Source of the DNA: Candidatus Jordarchaeia archaeon | Lineage (GTDB): Archaea; Asgardarchaeota; Jordiarchaeia; Jordiarchaeales; Freyrarchaeaceae | Direction of reading: 5' to 3' | Length of the DNA: 7,788 nucleotides | Assembly (NCBI GenBank): GCA_018383835.1 | Contig: JAHAWR010000046.1 | Location: forward strand, 1-7,788 | Part shown: one piece after another, positions 1-5,280 of the stretch | Numbering within the stretch: the stretch's first letter is position 1 | Layout: every line of letters begins with the position of its first letter | Program-made: the position numbers and the translations under genes | The notes under the pieces: generated by a model | Told to the model about the DNA's origin: nothing | Databases searched by the model: none | Seen by the model: only the letters and a program-made list of their open reading frames with translations

Positions 1-310
1 GCCCGGAGCCAATGTCGGCGAGTATTTGAACCTCTCCATAGCCTTTCTCCTTCGCATAAGTTAGGATCAACTGTTTTTGCCTCTCCAAATCGTCTTTCTG
101 CGCTGAAGACGAAACCCTCACATACCCAACGATCATCCTATCCTCTTTTAATCCCAAGATGCGCTTTATCTCGCTTTCTGGAATCCTCCTTCTTCCCCCG
201 ATAGTTCTAACACATCTGATCTTCCCTTGCCTATCCCATCGCTGAATCGTCCATGTAGTGACTCCAAGGAGCTTCTTAGCTTCTTTAAGCGTGTAGAGTC
301 TTTCACTCAT
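1..310 (-). CDS. tnpA: IS607-family serine recombinase TnpA, N-terminal part (cut by window edge)
   Basis: This is the transposition recombinase of an IS607-type element; by family knowledge it acts through a serine-linked DNA intermediate. The minus strand reads open from ATG at 310 to the window edge, giving 103 residues with no stop. Residues 5-52 form a MerR/BldC-like helix-turn-helix (YTLKEAKKLLGV, then TIQRW and GGRRRIPESEIKRIL). Residues 60-82 open a resolvase catalytic domain (VGYVRVSSSAQKDDLERQ), where Ser67 aligns with the nucleophile of gamma-delta-type resolvases. The helix-turn-helix placed before the catalytic domain is the IS607 hallmark. A TATA-like box 25 bases upstream puts the transcript start almost at the ATG, so the mRNA looks leaderless. 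IS607 elements usually carry tnpB after tnpA, which would lie off the left edge. Codons are more A/T-rich than in the genes to the right, consistent with recent transfer. Confidence 0.92.
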   Translation of the reverse strand, partial: MSERLYTLKEAKKLLGVTTWTIQRWDRQGKIRCVRTIGGRRRIPESEIKRILGLKEDRMIVGYVRVSSSAQKDDLERQKQLILTYAKEKGYGEVQILADIGSG

Positions 311-325
311 AGATAACCTATCTAT
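309..325. promoter_or_regulatory. 17-bp interrupted palindrome over the tnpA start
   Basis: ATAGATA, spacer ACC, TATCTAT: a perfect 7-base inverted repeat with a 3-base spacer. It overlaps the first two bases of the tnpA start codon and the predicted transcript start. Its shape suits a dimeric helix-turn-helix protein, so it could be an autoregulatory operator or a TnpA binding site. The function is inferred from position and symmetry only. Confidence 0.5.
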
Positions 326-333
326 ACTTACAA

Positions 334-343
334 CTATTTAAAC
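334..343 (-). promoter_or_regulatory. TATA box of tnpA
   Basis: On the minus strand this reads GTTTAAATAG, a good match to an archaeal TATA element. Its centre is about 26-28 bases before the tnpA ATG, so transcription would start at or just before the start codon. No Shine-Dalgarno sequence is needed for such a leaderless message, and none is seen. Confidence 0.55.
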
Positions 344-344
344 T

Positions 345-358
345 TTTCTACTTAGAAA
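345..358. repeat. 14-bp palindrome near the presumed element end
   Basis: TTTCTA-CT-TAGAAA is a perfect 6-base inverted repeat with a 2-base spacer. It lies just upstream of the tnpA TATA box and next to the composition change that marks the host gene. It could be a recombinase site at the element end, or chance in an A/T-rich stretch. Confidence 0.4.
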
Positions 359-402
359 CTGTTGACTACGGCTGTTTTGGGTGGGTTGTTTTGTTGTTGT
401 GG

Positions 403-417
403 TTATTTTTATATTTT
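403..417 (+). promoter_or_regulatory. Possible TATA box of the glycosyltransferase gene
   Basis: TTATTTTTATATTTT is the most TATA-like stretch upstream of the GTG at 449. Its centre near 411 predicts a start of transcription near 437, leaving a leader of about a dozen bases. The surrounding G+T-rich sequence is low in complexity, so a chance match is possible. Confidence 0.35.
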
Positions 418-448
418 GGTTTGTTTGGTTGGGTTTTTGGTGGTTGTT

Positions 449-1435
449 GTGGATGTTTTGTTTGTTAGTTCTTCTATGGGGGGTAGGTTTCCGCAGAGGG
501 ATTATCATGTTTGTCGGGAGCTTGTGAGGTTGGGTTGTAGGGTTAGGGTGGTTAGGGCTTTTAATCCTTTGGTTGGTGTTTTTGGTGTGTTGAGGTTTAG
601 GGGTGTGAGGTGTAAGGTGTTTAGTGGGTTTAGGGCGGGTGTTGTGGCTCTTCTTTTGTGGCCTTTGGTGGGGGAGTATATTTATGATCTTGTGGAGTGG
701 AAGGCTGATGTTTGTAGGGATAATTGGAGTGGTTTTAGGCGGGTTTTTGTTCCTCTTGTTGATGTTGTTGAGAGGTTGGTTGTGAGGTTTTCTAGGTTGG
801 TTTTTAATGCGGGGAGGAGTTTTGTTCATCCTTGTTTGCGTGGTTTTGCGGGTAAGGTTGTTTTTGCCGAGAACGGGTATAGTGATGAGCTCTTTGACCC
901 GGGGAGGTATGATAGGCGCTCTGTTAGGGAGAGGTATGGTGTTGATTTTCCGCTTGTTTTGTATGTTGGGAAGCTTACGCCGATGTATGCGAAGTACCTT
1001 GTGCCTGTGATTGAGGCGATGGAGGCTGTTCGTGGGCGTTTTCCCGATGCGGAGTTTTGGATTTTTGGTGATGGGCCTTGTAGGGGGTTTTTGGAGAGGT
1101 ATTCTGGGAGGTGGGGGGTTCGCGTGAAGGGTTATCTGCCGTTTGAGCGGGTGCCTGAGGTCGTCGCGATGGCTGATGTGGGGGTGAATGCCTACAGGAC
1201 TGAGTCTTTGAAGCTTAGGGAGTGGCTTGCGATGGGTCTTCCCGTTGTCGCTCCGTTGGGTGTCAGGTTTCCCGGGGTTGTGAATTGCGAGTGGAGGAAG
1301 GAGGAGATCGCGCGGAGCATTGTGAGGATTATTGAGGAGGGGGTGAGGGTGAGGGTGAGGGTGAAGTTGAACACGTGGGGGGATACGGCGAAGGTTATAC
1401 TGTCCACGTGTGAGAGGCTATATGGGGCCGGTTAG
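449..1435 (+). CDS. GT4-like (GT-B fold) glycosyltransferase
   Basis: This probably transfers a sugar from a nucleotide sugar to a growing cell-surface glycan at the cytoplasmic face of the membrane. With the GTG start the protein has 328 residues. It begins with a GT-B N-terminal strand and glycine turn (MDVLFVSSSMGG). ENGYSDELFDP marks the domain junction, followed by the C-terminal Rossmann core (LVLYVGKLTP, then AEFWIFGDGP) and a donor-binding region near TESLKLREWLAMGLPVVAP, which resembles the E-x7-E region of GT4 enzymes. The frame is open back to a TTG at 362, which would add 29 hydrophobic, cysteine-rich residues. I prefer GTG 449 because the family usually starts at this strand and a TATA-like box lies inside the longer form. 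The coding strand is extremely G+T-rich near its 5' end, unlike the C/G-ending codons of the opposite operon. It converges on and overlaps the HAD gene by 18 bases. Acceptor and donor are unknown. Confidence 0.8.
   Translation: MDVLFVSSSMGGRFPQRDYHVCRELVRLGCRVRVVRAFNPLVGVFGVLRFRGVRCKVFSGFRAGVVALLLWPLVGEYIYDLVEWKADVCRDNWSGFRRVFVPLVDVVERLVVRFSRLVFNAGRSFVHPCLRGFAGKVVFAENGYSDELFDPGRYDRRSVRERYGVDFPLVLYVGKLTPMYAKYLVPVIEAMEAVRGRFPDAEFWIFGDGPCRGFLERYSGRWGVRVKGYLPFERVPEVVAMADVGVNAYRTESLKLREWLAMGLPVVAPLGVRFPGVVNCEWRKEEIARSIVRIIEEGVRVRVRVKLNTWGDTAKVILSTCERLYGAG
1339..1361 (+). other. Four-run G-quadruplex motif / GGGTGA hexamer repeat
   Basis: Four runs of at least three G (1339-1343, 1347-1349, 1353-1355, 1359-1361) are separated each time by exactly TGA. 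This fits the canonical quadruplex pattern on the coding, non-template strand. It is also a short hexamer tandem repeat, and encodes an alternating Val-Arg stretch near the C-terminus of the glycosyltransferase. A copy-number change would add or remove Val-Arg pairs without shifting the frame. Confidence 0.65.
1371..1411 (+). repeat. 8-bp inverted repeat near the glycosyltransferase 3' end
   Basis: ACACGTGG (1371-1378) pairs perfectly with CCACGTGT (1404-1411) across a 25-base loop, and each arm contains the palindrome CACGTG. It lies within the last codons of the glycosyltransferase, directly after the quadruplex motif and before the convergent overlap. An RNA hairpin at the 3' end of the message is possible. 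The sequence is coding, so chance cannot be excluded. Confidence 0.4.
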
Positions 1436-2041
1436 GTTGGTGAGGTCTCTGAGGCGCCTAACCCGCTTCCCCCTGTAGCCTTTTATTTTGTCTCCTAGGG
1501 CGATGAAGTTGACCCCGGCGGCTTCTGCTGCAGCGAGGTCGTATGGATGGTCTCCGACGTAGATGGCCTCGTCAGCTTCGACCCCGATTATTTTTAGGGC
1601 GTGGAGGATGGGTTCAGGGTTCGGCTTCGTCTTGGCTGTGTCCTCTCTCCCGATGATTACGTCGACGTACTCGGACATACCGAGCCTTTCAAGGCTTGTG
1701 GTGACGCATCTCCTGGAGTTTCGGGAGACGACCCCTACCTTTAGTCCTGCCTTCTTCAGCTTTTCCAGCAGTTTTTTGGCGTCTTCGTCCGGTACCGGTT
1801 TCGTGGCGGCGTCGAGCTCGAATGACTCTACTATTTTGTAGCATTCTCTCCTGAAGTCCTCTCCCAGCGTCTGTGATGCGGCTTCTATGTCTTCGATGAT
1901 GCGGCGGAAATCGTAGTTCGCGTTGAGGTGCGACGCGTGCTCCCTCAGCCTTTCCCTCAGCTCTTCGTAGTTTATTGGGAGGCTGAGCAGAGTTCCGTCT
2001 AGGTCGAAGAGGACTGCTCTCAGACGCTTTTTGACCTCCAC
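1418..2041 (-). CDS. HAD-superfamily hydrolase (phosphoglycolate phosphatase-like)
   Basis: A cytoplasmic, Mg-dependent phosphatase-type enzyme whose substrate cannot be read from sequence. The 207-residue product shows all four HAD motifs. These are the nucleophile motif LFDLDGTLL (Asp13, Asp15), motif II VGVVSRNS (Ser106), the motif III lysine in AKTKPNPEP (near 137-139), and motif IV YVGDHPYDLAAA (Asp164, Asp168). Residues 20-90 form a helical cap typical of subclass I. I chose GTG 2041 because a GGGAGGG-type ribosome site sits just before it and HAD motif I starts nine residues in. An ATG at 2089 would add 16 residues lying wholly within the ATP-grasp gene. It overlaps that gene's end by 22 bases, indicating translational coupling as the last gene of the operon. 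In this context it may remove phosphate from a sugar phosphate intermediate, which is inference. Confidence 0.88.
   Translation of the reverse strand: MEVKKRLRAVLFDLDGTLLSLPINYEELRERLREHASHLNANYDFRRIIEDIEAASQTLGEDFRRECYKIVESFELDAATKPVPDEDAKKLLEKLKKAGLKVGVVSRNSRRCVTTSLERLGMSEYVDVIIGREDTAKTKPNPEPILHALKIIGVEADEAIYVGDHPYDLAAAEAAGVNFIALGDKIKGYRGKRVRRLRDLTNLTGPI
1481..1490 (+). terminator. Possible T-tract terminator for the glycosyltransferase
   Basis: TTTTATTTTG lies about 46 bases after the glycosyltransferase stop, inside the convergent HAD gene. Archaeal transcription often ends at such T-rich tracts without a hairpin. If used, the transcript would carry a short antisense tail to the HAD message. 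Confidence 0.25.
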
Positions 2042-3066
2042 TCTCCCTCCCTCACCAGTATTGGGCCTGAGTCCATGTGCCTTATCCAATACAGTCCTGC
2101 GCCGAGCGCGTTGTACTTCTTAAGTTTGGGTGTCTCCTCGTCATAGGCGAGCTTCACGTATATGTAGGGCATGTTGAGGCCAGCGTAGGAGAAGAAGAGG
2201 CTGGTGGTGAAGAACCTCCCAGCGTTTATCTCTGTCGGGCAGGGGACGCCGTCCCTGTTCTCTTTTAGGTCGACGCAGAATACGCCGTTCGGCTTGTCAT
2301 CCACCGCCACTATGCACTCTGTGGCTATCCTGTTGACGTCGTCTCTCTCTATGGTGACGGCGACGCTCGGCGTCCCTGTGACGCCTGAGGGGGCGAGGGA
2401 CGGGTAAATGTACTCCAGCCTCTCCCTCGCCTGGGAAACGATGAGCTCGCCGTCCTTCCATATGCTGTGGAAAGCTATGTTTCTCCCGGGCAGGTACTCT
2501 TGGGCAATGAACTCCCACTTTTCCCCCCTGCTCCGCCAGTACCTAATCCAAGCCAAGGCTGTTTCAAGGTTGTGGCAGGGCGTCGACCCCCTGCCGCCAG
2601 CCCCCGCCGTGGCCCTCAGCCAAAAGGGGAAGCCAAGCGTCCTGGCGGCCTCAACCAGCGATTCCTCGTCCTCGACCAGGACAGTTTTTGCTACAGGTAT
2701 CCCCTCCCTCTCCCAGATCTCGGCCGTCGCCCTCTTGTCCTGGCATATCTTCACTGTCTCCTTTCTGGGTAGGAAGGTCTTGGCTTTCAGCTTCTCTCTG
2801 TTCTCCGAAATGACTCTAACTTCGACGTCAGGCTGGGGGTGGACGAACTCAACACCTTCAAGCTCTATTATTTTGTTTAGTTGGTCTATGTATTTCGGGT
2901 GGCTACATGGGGGTACCAGGTATCTGGCGTTGCAGTCTGGTAGCTCCAAGTGGTACTTGTTCGCGTCTGACCCTACTATGAAGAAGCTTTCTGGGGCGAG
3001 CCTCAGACTCTTGACGAAGTTTACCCCCGCCGGCCCCCCTGCCCCGGTTACGAGGATGCGCTTCAC
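2020..3066 (-). CDS. ATP-grasp ligase, CarB-like (carboxylate-amine/thiol ligase family)
   Basis: Family members activate a carboxylate as an acyl phosphate using ATP and join it to an amine or similar nucleophile. The 348-residue protein starts with a Rossmann-like pre-ATP-grasp domain (ILVTGAGGPAGVNFVKSL, residues 4-21). The ATP-grasp core follows: Arg151 with the glycine-rich loop TAGAGGRGS (153-161), the hinge AQEYLPG (188-194), and the metal site formed by Asp266 and PTEINAGR (Glu279, Asn281). Arginine at 151 is CarB-like; many other ATP-grasp families use lysine. It is far shorter than carbamoyl-phosphate synthase, so it is not CarB itself. The GTG start abuts the TAG of the upstream epimerase with no gap, and its 3' end overlaps the HAD start, so it is a core operon member. 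The context suggests it may attach an amine or amino acid to a sugar acid or other glycan precursor. That role is inferred; no substrate signature is visible. Confidence 0.87.
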   Translation of the reverse strand: MKRILVTGAGGPAGVNFVKSLRLAPESFFIVGSDANKYHLELPDCNARYLVPPCSHPKYIDQLNKIIELEGVEFVHPQPDVEVRVISENREKLKAKTFLPRKETVKICQDKRATAEIWEREGIPVAKTVLVEDEESLVEAARTLGFPFWLRATAGAGGRGSTPCHNLETALAWIRYWRSRGEKWEFIAQEYLPGRNIAFHSIWKDGELIVSQARERLEYIYPSLAPSGVTGTPSVAVTIERDDVNRIATECIVAVDDKPNGVFCVDLKENRDGVPCPTEINAGRFFTTSLFFSYAGLNMPYIYVKLAYDEETPKLKKYNALGAGLYWIRHMDSGPILVREGEWRSKSV

Positions 3067-4065
3067 CTACACCCTCTCCCTGGCGTTCCACCTCTCAGCG
3101 TTTGATTTAACCCACTCTATTTCGCGCTCCACCCCCTCCCTGAGCCTCGTCCTGGGCACCCACCCGGTTTCCCTTAAGGCCTTCGAGATGTCCAGCTGGA
3201 GGTTTCTCAACTCCTTTGGTATCCTCCACCTTCCAGTTATGGAGGAGTAGCCTCCCTCCGGCGGGTCCTCGTATACTGGTTCAAGTGCGTTGCCCGAGAG
3301 TTCTATGACTAGTTCCGCTAGGTCCCTTATGGACGTTGCCACCCCGCTTCCGACGTTGTACGCCTCGAAGGATCCGCCATGGTCTTCCTCTAGGAGGATG
3401 TTGTGGAGTTTGACGGCGTCCTTGACGTAGATGAAGTCCCTCATCTGCCTCCCATCCCCAAATATGACCGGGGGCTTGTTATCTAGGACTGCACGCTTGA
3501 TGAACATTGTTAGCACTCTGCCGAACCACTCCCTCTCCCCGTAGACTATGCCGTACCTGAGGGCGCAGGTCTTGACGCCGTAGAACTGAGAGTACTGGAG
3601 GCAGTAGAGCTCACCGGAGTACTTGCTCACACCGTATGGCCAGGTGGGCCTCTTTGGGTGGTCCTCGTCCTGCGGCAGCCTCACCGCCTCCCCATATATG
3701 CCAGCTGAGGAGGCGTAGATGACTTTTCTAACGTTTTTCCTCACGCTGGCTTCCAGCACATTTATTGTTCCCTCAATGTTGATCCTGGCGTCAGCGACCG
3801 GGTCCCTTATCGCTGAGCCTATTTCAAGTTGCGCGGCATGATGGGAGATCGCGTCGCAGCCATCCGCTGCCCGCATTACGGCGTCCGCGTCTAGGACGTC
3901 GCCGTTCACGATCTTGACGTTGCTCATGGAGGCTATGTGTCTTATGTTTTCTATGCTGCCTGTTGAGAAGTTGTCGAGTATCACTACCTCGTGCCCCTCC
4001 TTTGCGAGGTGCTCCGCCACGTGGCTTCCTATGAAGCCGGCGCCTCCGGTCACCAGCACCCTCAT
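3067..4065 (-). CDS. NAD-dependent nucleotide-sugar epimerase/dehydratase (extended SDR)
   Basis: This likely interconverts a UDP- or dTDP-sugar, most simply as a UDP-glucose or UDP-GlcNAc 4-epimerase, in the cytoplasm. The 332 residues have the NAD-binding motif VTGGAGFIGSH (5-15), an acidic residue after strand 2 (Asp31 in ILDNFSTG) that favours NAD over NADP, and the catalytic set ASSAGIYG (Ser119/120) with Tyr144-x3-Lys148 in PYGVSKY. The substrate-side motif FGDGRQMRDFIYVKD (202-216) and the NVGSG segment (237-241) are typical of the GalE/RmlB branch. ATG 4065 places the glycine motif at the usual distance. GTG 4071 is an equal alternative, while upstream extension would run into the transferase gene. 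The gap to the transferase stop is 14 bases, and the next gene starts immediately after its TAG. Exact sugar specificity cannot be decided. Confidence 0.93.
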   Translation of the reverse strand: MRVLVTGGAGFIGSHVAEHLAKEGHEVVILDNFSTGSIENIRHIASMSNVKIVNGDVLDADAVMRAADGCDAISHHAAQLEIGSAIRDPVADARINIEGTINVLEASVRKNVRKVIYASSAGIYGEAVRLPQDEDHPKRPTWPYGVSKYSGELYCLQYSQFYGVKTCALRYGIVYGEREWFGRVLTMFIKRAVLDNKPPVIFGDGRQMRDFIYVKDAVKLHNILLEEDHGGSFEAYNVGSGVATSIRDLAELVIELSGNALEPVYEDPPEGGYSSITGRWRIPKELRNLQLDISKALRETGWVPRTRLREGVEREIEWVKSNAERWNARERV

Positions 4066-4079
4066 CTTCACCCACCACG

Positions 4080-5081
4080 CTACCAGATTGGCATGAAGAC
4101 CAGCATGGCTATCGAGGCGATGCACACCTCGAACAGTATGATTCCGACTGTGACGTCTTTCTCGTATACTTTTCCTTTGAGCCTTTTTATTATGACTATG
4201 AAGAGGTGAGCTACGTCGCATATCTTGTAGTATGGTTTGTCCAGTGTCCCGTCCTCGTTGACCTTCCCGAACGCCTCAACCTTCATTCTCCCCCTAGAGC
4301 CGAATATGAAGTCCATGTAGTAGGGGGTGAAGAGGATGATGGCGAGCTTCTCCATGTTGCCGAGTATAGCAATGCACGCCATTATGGCTCCGACCATGTA
4401 GGTGAGGGTGTTTCCGGGGAACGCCTTTGCAGGGTACCAGTTGAAGTAGAGGAAGGCGAGGAGGGCGGCGATCGTGGAGACACCTATCATGGTCACCCAG
4501 CTGTTCCCCATGGCGTAGGCGTATAGACTCATGGCTGACAGTATAACTACGCCCATGCCTGCCTCCAAGCCGTTGTAGCCGGCGAGCATGTTGAAGCCAT
4601 TCGACGCCCCAACAATACCTATAGGTATGACGAGCAGGGGGTACAGGATGCCAAGGTCTATGGTTCCTATGAATGGTAGCGATATTATCGGGAAGCCGAC
4701 GCCAGCAACCATCATGGGGACAGCTGCAGGTATGGTTAGCAGGGGCTTATGCCACTGCTTAAGACCGATTTTCCAGCCGAGCGAGTCATCGATCATGCCG
4801 ACTGTCGTCGCCATGAGTATGGTGGATAGGGCGGCGAAGAGCGGGAGGTTCAGCGTCCTCTGATTGAGGGCGAAGGAGTTCACGGCTATGTAGAACATTA
4901 AGCCGGACGCTATGCCCGCGAAAACTGGCACGCCCCCCATCTCCGCAACCTCGGGTCTGCCTGGCTTATTCATGTCCTTCCCAACGATGCCCGCGCGGTG
5001 GGCGATGGGGATCCACTTCCTCGTGAGAATAAACGTAACCGCAAATGATAACACCGGGGACACTAGAAGCAGGGGCTCCAT
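4080..5081 (-). CDS. aglH: DPAGT1/Alg7-like dolichyl-phosphate GlcNAc-1-phosphate transferase (AglH type)
   Basis: This is the committing enzyme of lipid-linked glycan synthesis: it moves a sugar 1-phosphate, usually GlcNAc-1-P from UDP-GlcNAc, onto a polyprenyl or dolichyl phosphate in the membrane. The 333 residues contain about ten hydrophobic segments. Family motifs appear in order: DMNKPGRPEVAEMGG (36-50), the acidic pair GMIDDSLG (Asp98, Asp99), NGFNMLAGYNGLEAG (161-175), which is very close to the eukaryotic NILAGINGLEAG motif, and FPGNTLTYMVGA (221-232). The last has Asn224 where the family normally has Asp. The cytosolic loop at about 256-290 and the KVYEKDVT tail are also DPAGT1-like. 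ATG 5081 opens directly into the first membrane helix. An ATG at 5120 would add 13 mostly charged residues and lie upstream of the transcript start predicted from the TATA-like box. It is the first gene of the operon. Confidence 0.93.
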   Translation of the reverse strand: MEPLLLVSPVLSFAVTFILTRKWIPIAHRAGIVGKDMNKPGRPEVAEMGGVPVFAGIASGLMFYIAVNSFALNQRTLNLPLFAALSTILMATTVGMIDDSLGWKIGLKQWHKPLLTIPAAVPMMVAGVGFPIISLPFIGTIDLGILYPLLVIPIGIVGASNGFNMLAGYNGLEAGMGVVILSAMSLYAYAMGNSWVTMIGVSTIAALLAFLYFNWYPAKAFPGNTLTYMVGAIMACIAILGNMEKLAIILFTPYYMDFIFGSRGRMKVEAFGKVNEDGTLDKPYYKICDVAHLFIVIIKRLKGKVYEKDVTVGIILFEVCIASIAMLVFMPIW

Positions 5082-5130
5082 TAGTCTAGTCTCCCTATCC
5101 TCTCTCCGCTCCCTCTCCATCCTTCACTCT

Positions 5131-5143
5131 TATCTATTTTTTC
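5131..5143 (-). promoter_or_regulatory. TATA-like box of the glycan operon
   Basis: On the minus strand this reads AAAAAATAGATA, preceded by a GGGAGG stretch. Its centre near 5137 predicts transcription starting around 5110, giving a leader of about 30 bases before ATG 5081 that includes a GGGAG ribosome-site candidate. This spacing argues against the ATG at 5120. Confidence 0.45.
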
Positions 5144-5193
5144 CTCCCAACGAGTACTCCGCAGCGTTTCTTTTGATGGTGCAGCAACGTGTG

Positions 5194-5211
5194 AACGCGT
5201 TTAACAACGTT
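5194..5211. promoter_or_regulatory. Paired small palindromes in the divergent promoter region
   Basis: AACGCGTT (5194-5201) and AACGTT (5206-5211) are perfect palindromes separated by four bases, in the middle of the roughly 200-base region between the operon and the divergent regulator gene. The same ACG-type core recurs at CAACGTG (5185-5191). This is a plausible operator for a winged-helix dimer, but short palindromes arise easily by chance. Apart from this and the two TATA-like boxes I see nothing else in 5082-5280. Confidence 0.3.
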
Positions 5212-5241
5212 TCCGTTTTCTTCCCTTTAGGGTTTTCGATT

Positions 5242-5255
5242 AGCTTTTATTTTTT
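5242..5255 (+). promoter_or_regulatory. TATA-like box of the DUF4443-type regulator
   Basis: AGCTTTTATTTTTT is centred about 32 bases before GTG 5281, predicting a transcript start close to 5275 and an almost leaderless message. A second A/T-rich candidate, AGAAATAATTAT at 5261-5272, lies too near the start codon to serve this gene well. Confidence 0.4.
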
Positions 5256-5280
5256 GGCTTAGAAATAATTATGTGAGCGG

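Larger units (their letters stand above)
1..360 (-). mobile_element. Terminal part of an IS607-type insertion sequence; outer end not resolved
   Basis: The recombinase reads leftward, so this is the tnpA-proximal end of an element whose other end (probably with tnpB) is outside the window. IS607 elements have no long terminal inverted repeats and make no target duplication, so the boundary cannot be read directly. It should lie between the tnpA start (310) and the G+T-rich glycosyltransferase region that begins at about 360, where base composition changes abruptly. The interval holds two perfect short inverted repeats that are candidate recombinase sites. The end coordinate given is a guess. 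Confidence 0.6.

Noticed and set aside
338..829. Minus-strand open frame of 163 codons rich in Asn, Pro, Thr and Lys
   Set aside because: It is the complement of the G+T-rich glycosyltransferase, and its composition is just the A+C mirror of that bias. There is no domain and no plausible ribosome site.
2408..3250. Plus-strand open frame of 280 codons
   Set aside because: It lies antisense to the ATP-grasp and epimerase genes, which carry complete family motifs. The frame gives a Ser-rich product without recognisable domains.
4066..4221. N-terminal extension of the epimerase frame by 52 codons
   Set aside because: It overlaps the end of the transferase gene, is rich in Arg, His and Ser, and precedes the standard NAD-binding start.
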